Positions 1 to 9,251 of a stretch of DNA of 64,000 nt are shown piece after piece. The stretch's first letter is position 1. The number at the start of each line of letters is the position of its first letter. The DNA comes from Flavobacteriaceae bacterium UBA5534 (GTDB taxonomy: Bacteria > Bacteroidota > Bacteroidia > Flavobacteriales > Flavobacteriaceae). The notes below the pieces were generated by a model. The model had not been told where the DNA came from. It did not search any database and worked only from the letters and a program-made list of their open reading frames with translations. Where the stretch lies: contig DINS01000004.1 of assembly GCA_002426015.1 (NCBI GenBank), positions 200,553 to 264,552 of the forward strand, written 5' to 3'. Position numbers and translations under genes: made by a program.

Positions 1-1127
1 AACCATATAAATCCAAAATAGACTTTGATAATTTTAGTTTAAAGGAATTAAAAAAACTGCCCATAATAAACAAAGACACTATTAGGAAAAACCCTTTAGA
101 TTTTATAAGAGAAGATAAAAACATTAACAATTTACAATGGAAATCCACTTCTGGGTCTTCAGGCAAACCATTTAAAGTTCCTAAATGCTATTTTAGCGAT
201 GCTATCGAAGTGATTCTGGGGTACAGAGCTTGGTCCTTCGGAAAACACAGTTACGGCCTTAGAGAGCCTGCAATTGTTATAAGAAGCTTTTCTCCAAAAG
301 AAAATGAGCCGATTCATAAACGAGATATTATTAGAAATTTTTGGTATTTATCACCTTACCATATTAACGATGCTCATCTGCCAGTTTTTTTGGATTCATT
401 CAAAAAGTCAAAAGCAAAGGTGCTAAAGGGGTACCCCTCATCTGTTTACATATTGACTTTGCTTTTAAAAAAGCACAATATTAAATTACCTCAAATTCAA
501 ACCATAATAACTTCGTCAGAGACTATGTTGCCCAAATATAGAGATGAAATAGAAAGTTATTGGCAATGTGATGTTTTAGATTGGTATGGACAAAATGAAA
601 GAACAGTTACCGTGCAGCAATGTTCGTATGGTAATTATCACAACAATGACGATTACGGAATTTGTGAAATAGATACAGACAATACTATCATTGCCACATC
701 GTTAAATAATGACATTATGCCTTTGTTACGATATCATACCAATGATAAAGCGATACCATTACTGAACAAAAATATAACTTGCGAGTGTGGGAGGGCAATG
801 CACATTCCATTTAAAGGGATTGAGGGGCGGCAAGATGATATTTTATATAAAGAAGGAAAAGAAGCGATACCTACTATAAATTTTTATAATTTAATGGAGA
901 AGTTTCAGAACATCAAACAATTTTATATTCTTCAGGAGGAAGATTTATCTGTTAATATGGAAATAAGCGAAAACCAGCCTTTAAATGATAAGGAACTTCT
1001 TGAGTTAAGAGAAGGAATTATACAACGGTTAGGCAATGTTCCGCTTCAAATTAACGTGGTAAAAGAAATACAAAGAAACAAACAAACAGACAAAGTAAAA
1101 ATTATTGAATCTAAGGTAAAACCATAA
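1..1127 (+). CDS. CapK/PaaK-like adenylate-forming enzyme, 5' truncated by window edge
   Basis: The reading frame is open from base 3, so the start codon lies left of the window; a GTG at 210 is internal. Signature parts of the phenylacetate-CoA ligase/CapK family are visible: the nucleotide-binding loop STSGSSGKPF (coded near 150-175), WYGQNE (the YGxxE-like motif), LLRYHTNDKA, and GIEGRQDDIL near the C-terminal hinge. The family activates a carboxylic acid as an acyl-adenylate. In capsule loci such proteins are thought to help acylate or amidate sugars, but the substrate here is unknown. The gene overlaps the aminotransferase by one base (TAATG), so the two are translationally coupled. A second CapK-like gene lies at 14073-15389. 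The family is secure and the role is inferred. Confidence 0.85.
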   Translation, partial: PYKSKIDFDNFSLKELKKLPIINKDTIRKNPLDFIREDKNINNLQWKSTSGSSGKPFKVPKCYFSDAIEVILGYRAWSFGKHSYGLREPAIVIRSFSPKENEPIHKRDIIRNFWYLSPYHINDAHLPVFLDSFKKSKAKVLKGYPSSVYILTLLLKKHNIKLPQIQTIITSSETMLPKYRDEIESYWQCDVLDWYGQNERTVTVQQCSYGNYHNNDDYGICEIDTDNTIIATSLNNDIMPLLRYHTNDKAIPLLNKNITCECGRAMHIPFKGIEGRQDDILYKEGKEAIPTINFYNLMEKFQNIKQFYILQEEDLSVNMEISENQPLNDKELLELREGIIQRLGNVPLQINVVKEIQRNKQTDKVKIIESKVKP

Positions 1128-2284
1128 TGCAAACAAAAGAAGAACTAACCAGACAGCTACGCCTTTTAAAAGAAGAAGCTGGATCACACTCACCAAGCAT
1201 TTTTACTATAAAAGAGGCCATACCAGAGCTAAAAGTTAAAGTTGACGCTTGTTTTTTATCAAACCCTTATGCGACTGACTTATTTTTGGATTACTTTAAA
1301 AGAGAGTTATTAGACACAGGAGGGTTAAGAGATTTGCTGGAATTTTACCCTTCACAAAACAGAGTCATTGCCGAATCACTATCTAGTGCTATTGGGATTC
1401 ATCCAGACAATATTTTTATTGGGAATGGCGCAATAGAAATTATACAAACTGTAATTCAGCGTTATACGAAATCAAAAATTGTAATAAACATCCCAACATT
1501 TTCGTCGTATTATGAATTTATAAATGATGATGTTGAGGTTGTATATAATAAGCTGTTAAAAGAAAACAATTACGAGTTAGATGTAGATGCCTACATAAAG
1601 CTTGTAAAAAAAGAACGACCAGATACTGTTGTGCTTATCAATCCAAACAATCCAAATGGAGGATATATGGATTCTGAAAAAGTACATTACTTATTGAGAG
1701 AGTTACGAGATGTTAAAAACTTCATATTAGATGAAAGCTTTATTCATTTTGCTTATGAAAACGAATATTACGATTTAAAGACCGCATCTAATTTAGTGTA
1801 TAAATTCCCCAATCTGATACTTGTAAAAAGCATGTCTAAAGATTTTGGTATTGCTGGTATTAGAGCAGGTTATGCAGTGATGGGTTCTCGACGCGTCCAA
1901 GAACTTTTATTAAATGGCTTTTTGTGGAACTCAAACGGATTGTCTGAATATTTTTTCAGACTTTATACAAGAGACGAATTCCTAAAAGAATATGAAAAAG
2001 TGAGAGTAAAATATATAAAAGAAACACAAGAATTTATAAAACAGCTAAAGCAAATCCCCAATATAAAAGTGTATCCAAGCATGGCCAATTTTGCATTAGT
2101 CGAAATATTGAATGGGGAAAGTAGTGATGACTTTGTGTTTAATATGCTTATTAATCATGGTATTTATTTAAGAACATGTTCTGATAAAATAGGATTAAAT
2201 GGTGAGTTTGTTAGGCTTGCCTCTAGAACAAAAGAAGAAAATAAGTACATTATCGAATGTTTTAATACAATTAAAAAACAATAA
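1127..2284 (+). CDS. PLP-dependent aminotransferase, HisC/CobD-like (class I/II)
   Basis: This 385-residue protein has fold-type I aminotransferase motifs: GNGA near residue 99-102, NPNNPNGG at 172-179, the cofactor-binding aspartate in LDES (D202), the Schiff-base lysine in SMSKDFG (K238) and the phosphate-binding arginine in IRAGY (R246). This set is typical of histidinol-phosphate aminotransferase and threonine-phosphate decarboxylase relatives. It starts inside the stop codon of the upstream CapK-like gene. It is not in a histidine operon, so I infer that it supplies an amino compound for decorating the polysaccharide. The reaction may be transamination or decarboxylation; the sequence does not decide. 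Confidence 0.85.
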   Translation: MQTKEELTRQLRLLKEEAGSHSPSIFTIKEAIPELKVKVDACFLSNPYATDLFLDYFKRELLDTGGLRDLLEFYPSQNRVIAESLSSAIGIHPDNIFIGNGAIEIIQTVIQRYTKSKIVINIPTFSSYYEFINDDVEVVYNKLLKENNYELDVDAYIKLVKKERPDTVVLINPNNPNGGYMDSEKVHYLLRELRDVKNFILDESFIHFAYENEYYDLKTASNLVYKFPNLILVKSMSKDFGIAGIRAGYAVMGSRRVQELLLNGFLWNSNGLSEYFFRLYTRDEFLKEYEKVRVKYIKETQEFIKQLKQIPNIKVYPSMANFALVEILNGESSDDFVFNMLINHGIYLRTCSDKIGLNGEFVRLASRTKEENKYIIECFNTIKKQ

Positions 2285-2292
2285 AACCATTT

Positions 2293-3720
2293 ATGAAATT
2301 AAGATTTTCATTCTTTTCATTCTTAATATTCAATATTGGATATGGCCAGCAAGAATCTATAGATCAAGACTCTACTTTAATTAATGATAATCAAATCATT
2401 AAAACATTTAATGAAGACATAATTTTAAATGAAAGTAACATTTTAGGTGATGGCAATATAAATGTTTCTGGGTTATTTACATTTAATGGCGGGAACTTAA
2501 TAAATGATTCAGATAATAGTGTTGCCCCTGAATTGTCATTTAAGGGGTACAGACAATCTTGGCGCATGGGGATTGATGTTGCCAATAATGGAGGAAGTGG
2601 TGACTTTGTATTATTAGCAAGAGATGTTCCCGGATTTGGAGTTAACGATCTTATTTATATGAGCAGAAATAAAGAAGGTGATAATTCTATTACAGACACG
2701 TCGGGTTATCCAACGTTAGGAGTCTTTTTAACACCAGCTTTCCCTGACATTCAGACCACCTTTGCTACAATTGAAGACAAACCTAATCGCACAACAGTTG
2801 GAATTAGACGAGCTGAAGCAACGACTGATAATTTTATGCTAGGTTTTCTTGGCTCAGAAGACCAAATAGTAGATTATGGTGTTAAGAACAATTTTGAGCA
2901 CAGTCCTTTTTTGAAAGTTCGTGGAGATATAGAAGTGTTATCAGATGATAAATACGACACAAGTGTTTTAAGATTAAATGCAAATCCTTTAGATTATTCG
3001 TCAGATTTTGTTATAAAAAACTTCTATTCACACGCAACTGGTTACGAGTTTAGAATGTTTAGTTCTAATGGCTCAAACAATTTTTATAAGTATAACAATA
3101 CCGAAAAGATATCAACTTTCAATCATCATATAATTGCCAATAAATTTTCTGGAGACGGCTCTAGTTTAACTAATTTGACAATAGAGAATAAATCAATTGA
3201 TAATCAAAAATTGTCTGATATGACCCCTCTTACAATTAAAGGGAATAACTCTACAAAAGAAGGTGCGCCGTTAGACTTAACCTCAGAACAAGTAAGATCA
3301 TTATTAAATGTTACTGAAAAAGCATATCAAACATATGTGATATCTCTTCAAGCTCATATGTCAAACCCTGAAGACAATGAAATCTGTTATTTTGGAAATA
3401 TGCCAAAGGCTCCACAAAGCGAATCAAGAAAAAATAAAATCTATATTAGACAAGAAAGTGTTTTAAGTGGAGTTGAGATTTTTTGTTATTCAGAAAAAAG
3501 TGGCTCTAATGAAAAATGGGACCTATATTTAAGAGTTAACGATGAAGTTGATTATTTGATATCAAGTGTTTCAAATTCAAATAATGAACGAGTTTTTAGT
3601 AATCCTTCTTTAAATATTAATTTAAAAGACGGAGATTTTATTGAAATCAAAAGTGTTAATCCTAAGTGGGAAATTAACCCAACAGAAACTACATTTGGTG
3701 GATATATTAAACTGAATTAA
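2293..3720 (+). CDS. secreted fibre-like protein of unknown function
   Basis: A 475-residue protein with an N-terminal signal peptide (about 1-19, ending IGYGQ). I do not recognise a named family over the full length. The middle to C-terminal part (about 280-340) has FSGDGSSLTNL followed by KGNNSTKEGAPLDLT and EQVRSLLNV. Both wordings recur in phage tail fibres and in Bacteroidota surface proteins built on a fibre stalk. The rest is rich in Asn, Ser, Asp and Gly and probably forms beta structure. It lies 8 bp after the aminotransferase inside the polysaccharide locus, so export to the surface, perhaps bound to the polysaccharide, is a reasonable inference. No type IX sorting tail is obvious. 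Confidence 0.75.
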   Translation: MKLRFSFFSFLIFNIGYGQQESIDQDSTLINDNQIIKTFNEDIILNESNILGDGNINVSGLFTFNGGNLINDSDNSVAPELSFKGYRQSWRMGIDVANNGGSGDFVLLARDVPGFGVNDLIYMSRNKEGDNSITDTSGYPTLGVFLTPAFPDIQTTFATIEDKPNRTTVGIRRAEATTDNFMLGFLGSEDQIVDYGVKNNFEHSPFLKVRGDIEVLSDDKYDTSVLRLNANPLDYSSDFVIKNFYSHATGYEFRMFSSNGSNNFYKYNNTEKISTFNHHIIANKFSGDGSSLTNLTIENKSIDNQKLSDMTPLTIKGNNSTKEGAPLDLTSEQVRSLLNVTEKAYQTYVISLQAHMSNPEDNEICYFGNMPKAPQSESRKNKIYIRQESVLSGVEIFCYSEKSGSNEKWDLYLRVNDEVDYLISSVSNSNNERVFSNPSLNINLKDGDFIEIKSVNPKWEINPTETTFGGYIKLN

Positions 3721-3721
3721 A

Positions 3722-3880
3722 ACACACACAACTGGTGAAGGATAAATAAATTTTGAAACAAATATTTCATTAGCAAAAAGAGAATTATCTTTATAAAAAA
3801 TTATTAGCATTACAACAGGACAAGTAATAGATGGTGATAGCATTTGGAAATAATATATAGAAGACAAAAACATCTATTAA
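3722..3880 (+). pseudogene. possible decayed coding remnant
   Basis: The 173-bp gap between two polysaccharide genes has no intact ORF. One frame (codons from 3728) reads like protein interrupted by stops: TTGEG, stop, INFETNISLAKRELSL, stop, KIISITTGQVIDGDSIWK, stop, YIEDKNIY. The composition is protein-like, but no family was recognised and chance cannot be excluded. Confidence 0.22.
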
Positions 3881-3893
3881 AGAAAAACATAAC

Positions 3894-6041
3894 ATGAAAC
3901 AAGTCATACAAAATTTTAAGTCAGGAGAGTTATATGTAGATGAGGTACCATTACCTTCAATTTCAGAAGGCATGATATTAGTCGAAAATAAATTTTCATT
4001 GATTAGCGCAGGTACCGAAAGAGGAACAGTTAAAGTAGGTAAAGCAAGCTTAATTGGGAAAGCTAAACAGCGTCCAGATTTGGTTGCTCAAGTTCTTCAG
4101 AACATAAAAAAAGAAGGATTAAAAGCCACATTAGATAAAGTAAGAACAAAACTAGATAGCTTAAAAGCTTTGGGTTATAGCACTTCAGGTGTTGTTATGG
4201 CGTCTATGGATACTAACAACCAGTTTCAAGTAGGCGACAGGGTTGCTTGTGCAGGACAAGACTATGCATCTCATTCCGAAATAGTTGCAATACCACAAAA
4301 TTTAGTAGCTAAAATACCAGATAATGTGTCATTTGAAGATGCAAGCTATACCACTTTAGGCGCAATTGCTTTACAGGGTGTGAGGCAAAGTGAGCCAACT
4401 TTAGGTGACAATGTATGTGTTATTGGTTTAGGTTTATTAGGTCAAATTACATGTCAACTATTAAAAGCTAATGGCTGTAATGTATTTGGAATTGATTTAT
4501 CGTCAAGGCTGGTTGATTTGGCTAAAGAAACAGCAGCGGATAATGCTATGTTACGAAACGATTCAAACCTACTGGCAACCATTGAAGATTTTACAAATGG
4601 ACATGGCTTTGATAGTATTATAATTACTGCGGCTGCCCCTTCAAACGACCCTATTGAATTATCTGCCGTAATTGCTCGCAAAAAAGGGAAGATAGTTGTT
4701 GTTGGAGCTGTGAAAATGGATATTCCTCGCGATCCTCATTTCTTCAGAAAAGAATTGGATTTACGCATGTCTTGTTCATATGGACCAGGGCGATACGATG
4801 TTAATTATGAAGAAAATGGTAATGATTATCCGTATGCTTATGTTCGTTGGACAGAGCAACGAAACATGGAAGCGTTTTTAAAACTAATATCTAACGGAAG
4901 CGTTAACCTAAAACCTTTGACAACGCATGTTTTTGACATTATTGATGCCGAAAAAGCCTATGATATTGTCTTAGGGAAGGTTGAAGAACCATCAATAGGT
5001 ATTTTGCTGAAATACCCAGAAGGTAATCCAGATAAACACACATCTACTTTTAAAGTTAATACTAATAAAGTCGAAAAGATAAATGTAGGTTTTATTGGTG
5101 CTGGAAGTTTTGCCCAAAGTTATTTAATACCTAATGTGAAATCTGGCGGAGCTTCATTGGGTACTGTTGTTACAACAAAAGGAATAACATCAAAAAATGT
5201 TGCTGAAAAGTTTGGCTTTAATAATACATCTTCGAACTCGGAAGATGTAATGAAAGACAAAAACATCAATACTGTTTTTATTGCAACACCACATAATTCT
5301 CATGCTCAATATACAATTGAAGCCTTAAAAGCTGACAAAAACGTATTTGTAGAAAAACCATTGGCTATGACACAGGATGAGTTAGAGGCTGTGGAAGTGG
5401 CTTACAAGGACTCAAATGCAAAACTTATGGTAGGCTTTAACCGACGATTTGCAGATGTTTCTAAAACCATAAAAAAAGCATTTGAAAATCTAACAGAGCC
5501 TGTGTTTGTTAACATAAGAGTAAACGCAGGGTTTATCCCCAAAGAACACTGGACTCAAAACCCAGAACTTGGAGGAGGACGTATTATTGGCGAAATGTGT
5601 CATTTTATTGATTTGATGCAATATTTTACGGATTCGGAACCAGTAAAAGTTTATGCTGAATGCATTAACACGGACAATCAAAAGATGAAAACAGATGACA
5701 ATATTTCTATCATTGTCAAATTTAAAAATGGCTCTGTAGGTAACCTTAATTATTTAGCTAACGGGGACAAATCATTACCTAAAGAATTAATTGAAGTATT
5801 TGGAGGTGGCAAAACAGGTCGTATTCATGATTTTAGATCGGGTGAACTACACGAACGAAATAAAACCACCAAATTAAAATCAGCTTCTAAAGGCCATAAA
5901 CAAGAAGTAGAAGCGTTTTTATCAGCTTTAAACGAAGGTAAAAAGAACCCAATTTCATTTGAATCCATCTGTTTAACAACTAAAACAACATTTAAAATAA
6001 TAGATAGTTTAAATACGGGTTTACCACAAATAATAGATTAA
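3894..6041 (+). CDS. bi-domain oxidoreductase: zinc-type alcohol dehydrogenase fused to Gfo/Idh/MocA
   Basis: A 715-residue fusion. Residues 1 to about 375 form a medium-chain dehydrogenase/reductase with a Rossmann core (VIGLGLLGQI). Residues from about 395 onward form a Gfo/Idh/MocA oxidoreductase that begins VGFIGAGSFAQ and carries the EKPLAM motif near 485. Such fusions recur in capsule and exopolysaccharide loci, where they are presumed to oxidise and reduce a sugar nucleotide or sugar-derived intermediate with NAD(P). Here the gene sits directly before the polymerase-like membrane protein. The double-domain architecture is seen directly; the substrate is unknown. Confidence 0.88.
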   Translation: MKQVIQNFKSGELYVDEVPLPSISEGMILVENKFSLISAGTERGTVKVGKASLIGKAKQRPDLVAQVLQNIKKEGLKATLDKVRTKLDSLKALGYSTSGVVMASMDTNNQFQVGDRVACAGQDYASHSEIVAIPQNLVAKIPDNVSFEDASYTTLGAIALQGVRQSEPTLGDNVCVIGLGLLGQITCQLLKANGCNVFGIDLSSRLVDLAKETAADNAMLRNDSNLLATIEDFTNGHGFDSIIITAAAPSNDPIELSAVIARKKGKIVVVGAVKMDIPRDPHFFRKELDLRMSCSYGPGRYDVNYEENGNDYPYAYVRWTEQRNMEAFLKLISNGSVNLKPLTTHVFDIIDAEKAYDIVLGKVEEPSIGILLKYPEGNPDKHTSTFKVNTNKVEKINVGFIGAGSFAQSYLIPNVKSGGASLGTVVTTKGITSKNVAEKFGFNNTSSNSEDVMKDKNINTVFIATPHNSHAQYTIEALKADKNVFVEKPLAMTQDELEAVEVAYKDSNAKLMVGFNRRFADVSKTIKKAFENLTEPVFVNIRVNAGFIPKEHWTQNPELGGGRIIGEMCHFIDLMQYFTDSEPVKVYAECINTDNQKMKTDDNISIIVKFKNGSVGNLNYLANGDKSLPKELIEVFGGGKTGRIHDFRSGELHERNKTTKLKSASKGHKQEVEAFLSALNEGKKNPISFESICLTTKTTFKIIDSLNTGLPQIID

Positions 6042-6080
6042 AACACTGTTTTGAACCGTATTGTGTCTTATACAACATAA

Positions 6081-7283
6081 ATGAAAAATAAAATCTCTAT
6101 AATAATTTTTTCGTTTTTTATTATAGACTTATTTCTATTAATGGTTTTTGGCAAGAACTATACCCAACTATTGTTGGTTCAACCCTTTTTTTATGCTCAT
6201 GATTTATTATTGTTAATATTGTCACTAATAAGCCTTCTAAACTATAAATACTTTAATAGAATAAAAAGTTTAGAAGTTCTATTCATAATTATCATTTTAT
6301 ATCTTTTGTATTCTTTTATAAAACCCGATTTTGTAAGCGTACAAATTGTTTTAAGACAATTCATGATTTTTGGTTATGGGCTTTTATTATATCTTATAAT
6401 GAACGCTTTATTTAGCCTTAAAAAGATAAGAGAAGAAGTGGCTACTTATTTAGCATATTTTGGAATAGCTTGTTTATCCATACAAATCCTATATGTGTTT
6501 TATTATTTATTGCTTAAAGGAGAGAACCCATTTTTTGAAAGAAATTATTTTTCCCCAATAATTATTTTAGGTTTATTTATAATTGCCAGCTTTATTTTGG
6601 TTAAAATCCAAAATAAATATTTAAAACACATTCTTTTCTTGTTTGTTTTTTTAATTTCATTCTCTACGGGACATGATTCCACGTATTTAAGTTTAGCTTT
6701 AATTTATTTTTCTTATTTGTTTATTTTAAGCTCAAAAACATACAAGATCATATTGTCCATGTTTCTTTTGATTGGAGTAATAATGATGTTTGTTTTTCTT
6801 CCATCTTTTGCAGATGTAAATGTGAAATGGCGACTTATGTTTTGGAAAGACTCATTGTCGCAAATAACTGATAATTTTTTAATTTTTGGTGATGGTTTTG
6901 GTTTACAATATGCTTCTGATGAAACTATTTTGAATCTCAACAATTTATTCTCCAACATACCATATGGTCCACAAATATTAGGAGATGATAAATACTTGTG
7001 CGCACCACATAACTCCTTTCTAACAATGGCAATTCATATAGGAATACTGTCTATTATCCTTCTATTTTTTCCAATAAAAAACCTTTTCTATAATAAAACC
7101 TTAATAATGGACAAGGAAATTTTATTTTTGTCATTAAGTTTATTGGGTATTGTGGTGTTTTCATCGTTTAATGTTATTTTAGAATTACCACATTCTTCAT
7201 CAATATTCTGGATAGTGTTTTTTAGCTTAATATTTAAATTATCAGAAAAAAGTGAATCATCATCAAGTAAGGGAGAGCTTTAA
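6081..7283 (+). CDS. O-antigen polymerase/ligase-like membrane protein
   Basis: A 400-residue, very hydrophobic protein with roughly ten to twelve membrane spans (Ile, Leu, Phe and Tyr rich). A large extracytoplasmic loop near residues 255-315 ends in APHNSFL, the usual HNxxL-type signature of Wzy/WaaL-family polymerases and ligases. Its place among glycosyltransferase and nucleotide-sugar genes fits chain polymerisation or ligation at the periplasmic face of the inner membrane. These families diverge fast, so polymerase and ligase cannot be told apart. The C-terminus overlaps the next gene by 32 bp. Confidence 0.8.
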   Translation: MKNKISIIIFSFFIIDLFLLMVFGKNYTQLLLVQPFFYAHDLLLLILSLISLLNYKYFNRIKSLEVLFIIIILYLLYSFIKPDFVSVQIVLRQFMIFGYGLLLYLIMNALFSLKKIREEVATYLAYFGIACLSIQILYVFYYLLLKGENPFFERNYFSPIIILGLFIIASFILVKIQNKYLKHILFLFVFLISFSTGHDSTYLSLALIYFSYLFILSSKTYKIILSMFLLIGVIMMFVFLPSFADVNVKWRLMFWKDSLSQITDNFLIFGDGFGLQYASDETILNLNNLFSNIPYGPQILGDDKYLCAPHNSFLTMAIHIGILSIILLFFPIKNLFYNKTLIMDKEILFLSLSLLGIVVFSSFNVILELPHSSSIFWIVFFSLIFKLSEKSESSSSKGEL

Positions 7284-8424
7284 CAGGCTTAAGGCGTATT
7301 GTGAAAGAGAAAATTTTAAAGGATGGGACCCTTATGATGGTTTAAATAGTTGGGTAATTCAAAAAACATTTTTAGGAAAATCTCGATTTTTCAGATTGGC
7401 CTGGATTCAGCTTTTTAAACGAAGCCCAATCAATTTCAGACCAATATTCGGTGTAAAAAAGGCCTATAATCCAAAAGGGCTTGGGTTGTTTTTAACAGGT
7501 TATTGCAACCTTTATAAGGTCGAAAAAAAGAAGGAATATTTAGATAAAATCAATGAGCTCGCCCAACAAATTATTTCCCTAAAAACCGATGGTTATTCTG
7601 GGGCATGTTGGGGCTATAATTTTGATTGGCAAGCAAGGGCTTTTTTTCAACCAAAGTACACACCTACTGTCGTTGCTACGACATTTATAGCCGACGCATT
7701 GTTAGAAGCCTATGAAGTCACTAAAAACCAGATATACCTCAATACAGTAATTAGCGCATCAAAATTTGTTTTAAATGATTTAAACAAATCTTACGATGAT
7801 GATGACGATTACACATTCTCTTATTCCCCATTAGATAGTACTCAAGTTTATAACGCGGGACTTTTAGGAGCAAAATTATTATGTCTTACGTACAAGTATA
7901 CTAAAGATGAGGCTTTGCTTAAAAACGCTAAAAAAGTGGTTTCGTATGTGTGTAAAAAGCAAAATGCAGATGGCTCGTGGAGTTATGGAACCCTGCCTTT
8001 TCATCAATGGATAGATAATTTTCATACGGGCTATAATTTAGAGTGTATCCATATTTATAGACAAGTATCAAATGACGCTTTTTATGACCATCAGCTAAAA
8101 ATTGGAATGGATTATTATTTAAAAACTTTTTTTACACCAGAAGGGATATCTAAATATTACAACGACCAAACATTCCCAATAGATATACATGCTCCAGCTC
8201 AATTAGTGGTTACACTTTCTAGATTTGGAAATTTTAATCAAAATAAAGACCTCATAGACAAAGTTTTGATTTGGACAATTAACAACATGCAATCTCCCCA
8301 AGGGTATTTTTATTATCAAAAAAAGAAATTGGTAACTTCAAGAATTTCTTATATTCGCTGGGCACAATCCTGGATGTTTTATGCATTTAGTTTTTATCTT
8401 TTAGAAGCCAGCGAGAATGAGTAG
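7252..8424 (+). CDS. alpha/alpha-toroid protein of polysaccharide locus, function unknown
   Basis: 390 residues, soluble, with no signal peptide. The pattern of paired helices punctuated by QNADGSWSYG (near 239-248) and MQSPQGYFYY (near 346-355) resembles the toroids of six-hairpin glycosidases, AGE-type epimerases and terpene cyclases, whose turns carry QxxxGxW-like motifs. DGYSGACWGYNFDWQAR is another conserved-looking stretch. The start is GTG at 7252: an in-frame TAA lies at 7228-7230, and no ATG falls between that stop and the conserved segment FKGWDPYDGLNS. It overlaps the polymerase upstream by 32 bp and the WecG-like gene downstream by 8 bp. The enzymatic role is not known. Confidence 0.75.
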   Translation: MNHHQVRESFNRLKAYCERENFKGWDPYDGLNSWVIQKTFLGKSRFFRLAWIQLFKRSPINFRPIFGVKKAYNPKGLGLFLTGYCNLYKVEKKKEYLDKINELAQQIISLKTDGYSGACWGYNFDWQARAFFQPKYTPTVVATTFIADALLEAYEVTKNQIYLNTVISASKFVLNDLNKSYDDDDDYTFSYSPLDSTQVYNAGLLGAKLLCLTYKYTKDEALLKNAKKVVSYVCKKQNADGSWSYGTLPFHQWIDNFHTGYNLECIHIYRQVSNDAFYDHQLKIGMDYYLKTFFTPEGISKYYNDQTFPIDIHAPAQLVVTLSRFGNFNQNKDLIDKVLIWTINNMQSPQGYFYYQKKKLVTSRISYIRWAQSWMFYAFSFYLLEASENE

Positions 8425-9154
8425 AGTTAATATTTTAAATACCACTATTGACAACCTTTCGGTTCAAGAAACTCTTAAAACCATTGAAACAGCAATTGCA
8501 AATAAAAAGCAAATCCATCACGTTGTTGTTAATGCGGGAAAAATTGTAGCCATGCAATCCGATTTACAATTAAGAAAAAGTGTTAACGAAAGTGATTTAA
8601 TCAATGCTGATGGGCAAGCGGTAGTTTGGGCATCTAAAATACTAAATCAACCATTAAAAGAGCGCGTGGCAGGAATTGACTTAATGCAAAATCTGGTTGA
8701 ATTAGCACATAAAAAAGACTACAAAATCTATTTTTTTGGAGCGAAAGAAGATATTGTGAAAGAAGTCGTTAAAAAATATTCCAAACAATATTCTCCAAAC
8801 ATAATTGCAGGTTATAGAAATGGCTATTTTAAAAAAGAAGAGGAAAAAGATATTGCAAGACAAATCTCACAAAGTGGCGCTAATATTCTTTTTGTAGCCA
8901 TTAGTTCACCAACCAAAGAGAACTTTCTTTACGAAAATAAAGATTTGTTGAACAATGTCAACTTTATTATGGGTGTTGGAGGCAGTTTTGATGTTGTTTC
9001 TGGCAAAGTAAAACGCGCTCCATTATGGATGCAAAAAAACGGATTGGAATGGTTTTATCGTTTTGCACAAGAACCAAAGCGAATGTGGAAACGCTATTTA
9101 GTTGGCAACTCTAAATTTATTGGACTTGTTTTAAAAGAAAGATTTTCAAAATAA
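8417..9154 (+). CDS. WecG/TagA/CpsF family glycosyltransferase
   Basis: 245 residues covering the whole WecG/TagA family (GT26). Recognisable parts are the N-terminal VVNAGKIV, then INADGQAVVWA with the conserved aspartate, FFGAKEDIV, and SSPTKENF, with a basic C-terminal tail (FAQEPKRMWKRYLVG) that usually binds the membrane. The family transfers N-acetylmannosaminuronate or N-acetylmannosamine from UDP-sugar to a lipid-linked N-acetylglucosamine in the cytoplasm. It overlaps the toroid gene by 8 bp. The donor sugar here is not shown by sequence. Confidence 0.9.
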   Translation: MSRVNILNTTIDNLSVQETLKTIETAIANKKQIHHVVVNAGKIVAMQSDLQLRKSVNESDLINADGQAVVWASKILNQPLKERVAGIDLMQNLVELAHKKDYKIYFFGAKEDIVKEVVKKYSKQYSPNIIAGYRNGYFKKEEEKDIARQISQSGANILFVAISSPTKENFLYENKDLLNNVNFIMGVGGSFDVVSGKVKRAPLWMQKNGLEWFYRFAQEPKRMWKRYLVGNSKFIGLVLKERFSK

Positions 9155-9220
9155 AAAGTATTTGTTTTTAGTCATTTTGTAATTAAAGTAGGTAGTGTTA
9201 TCTATTTCAACTTACTTTCC

Positions 9221-9228
9221 TATTTTTG
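9221..9228 (+). promoter_or_regulatory. candidate -7 promoter element (TATTTTTG)
   Basis: TATTTTTG fits the Bacteroidota TAnnTTTG box and ends 23 bp before the ugd ATG, within the only sizeable gap (97 bp) in this part of the locus. No clear TTTG partner lies at the usual spacing. Confidence 0.45.
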
Positions 9229-9251
9229 CAACACAATAATTTTATTGCGAA

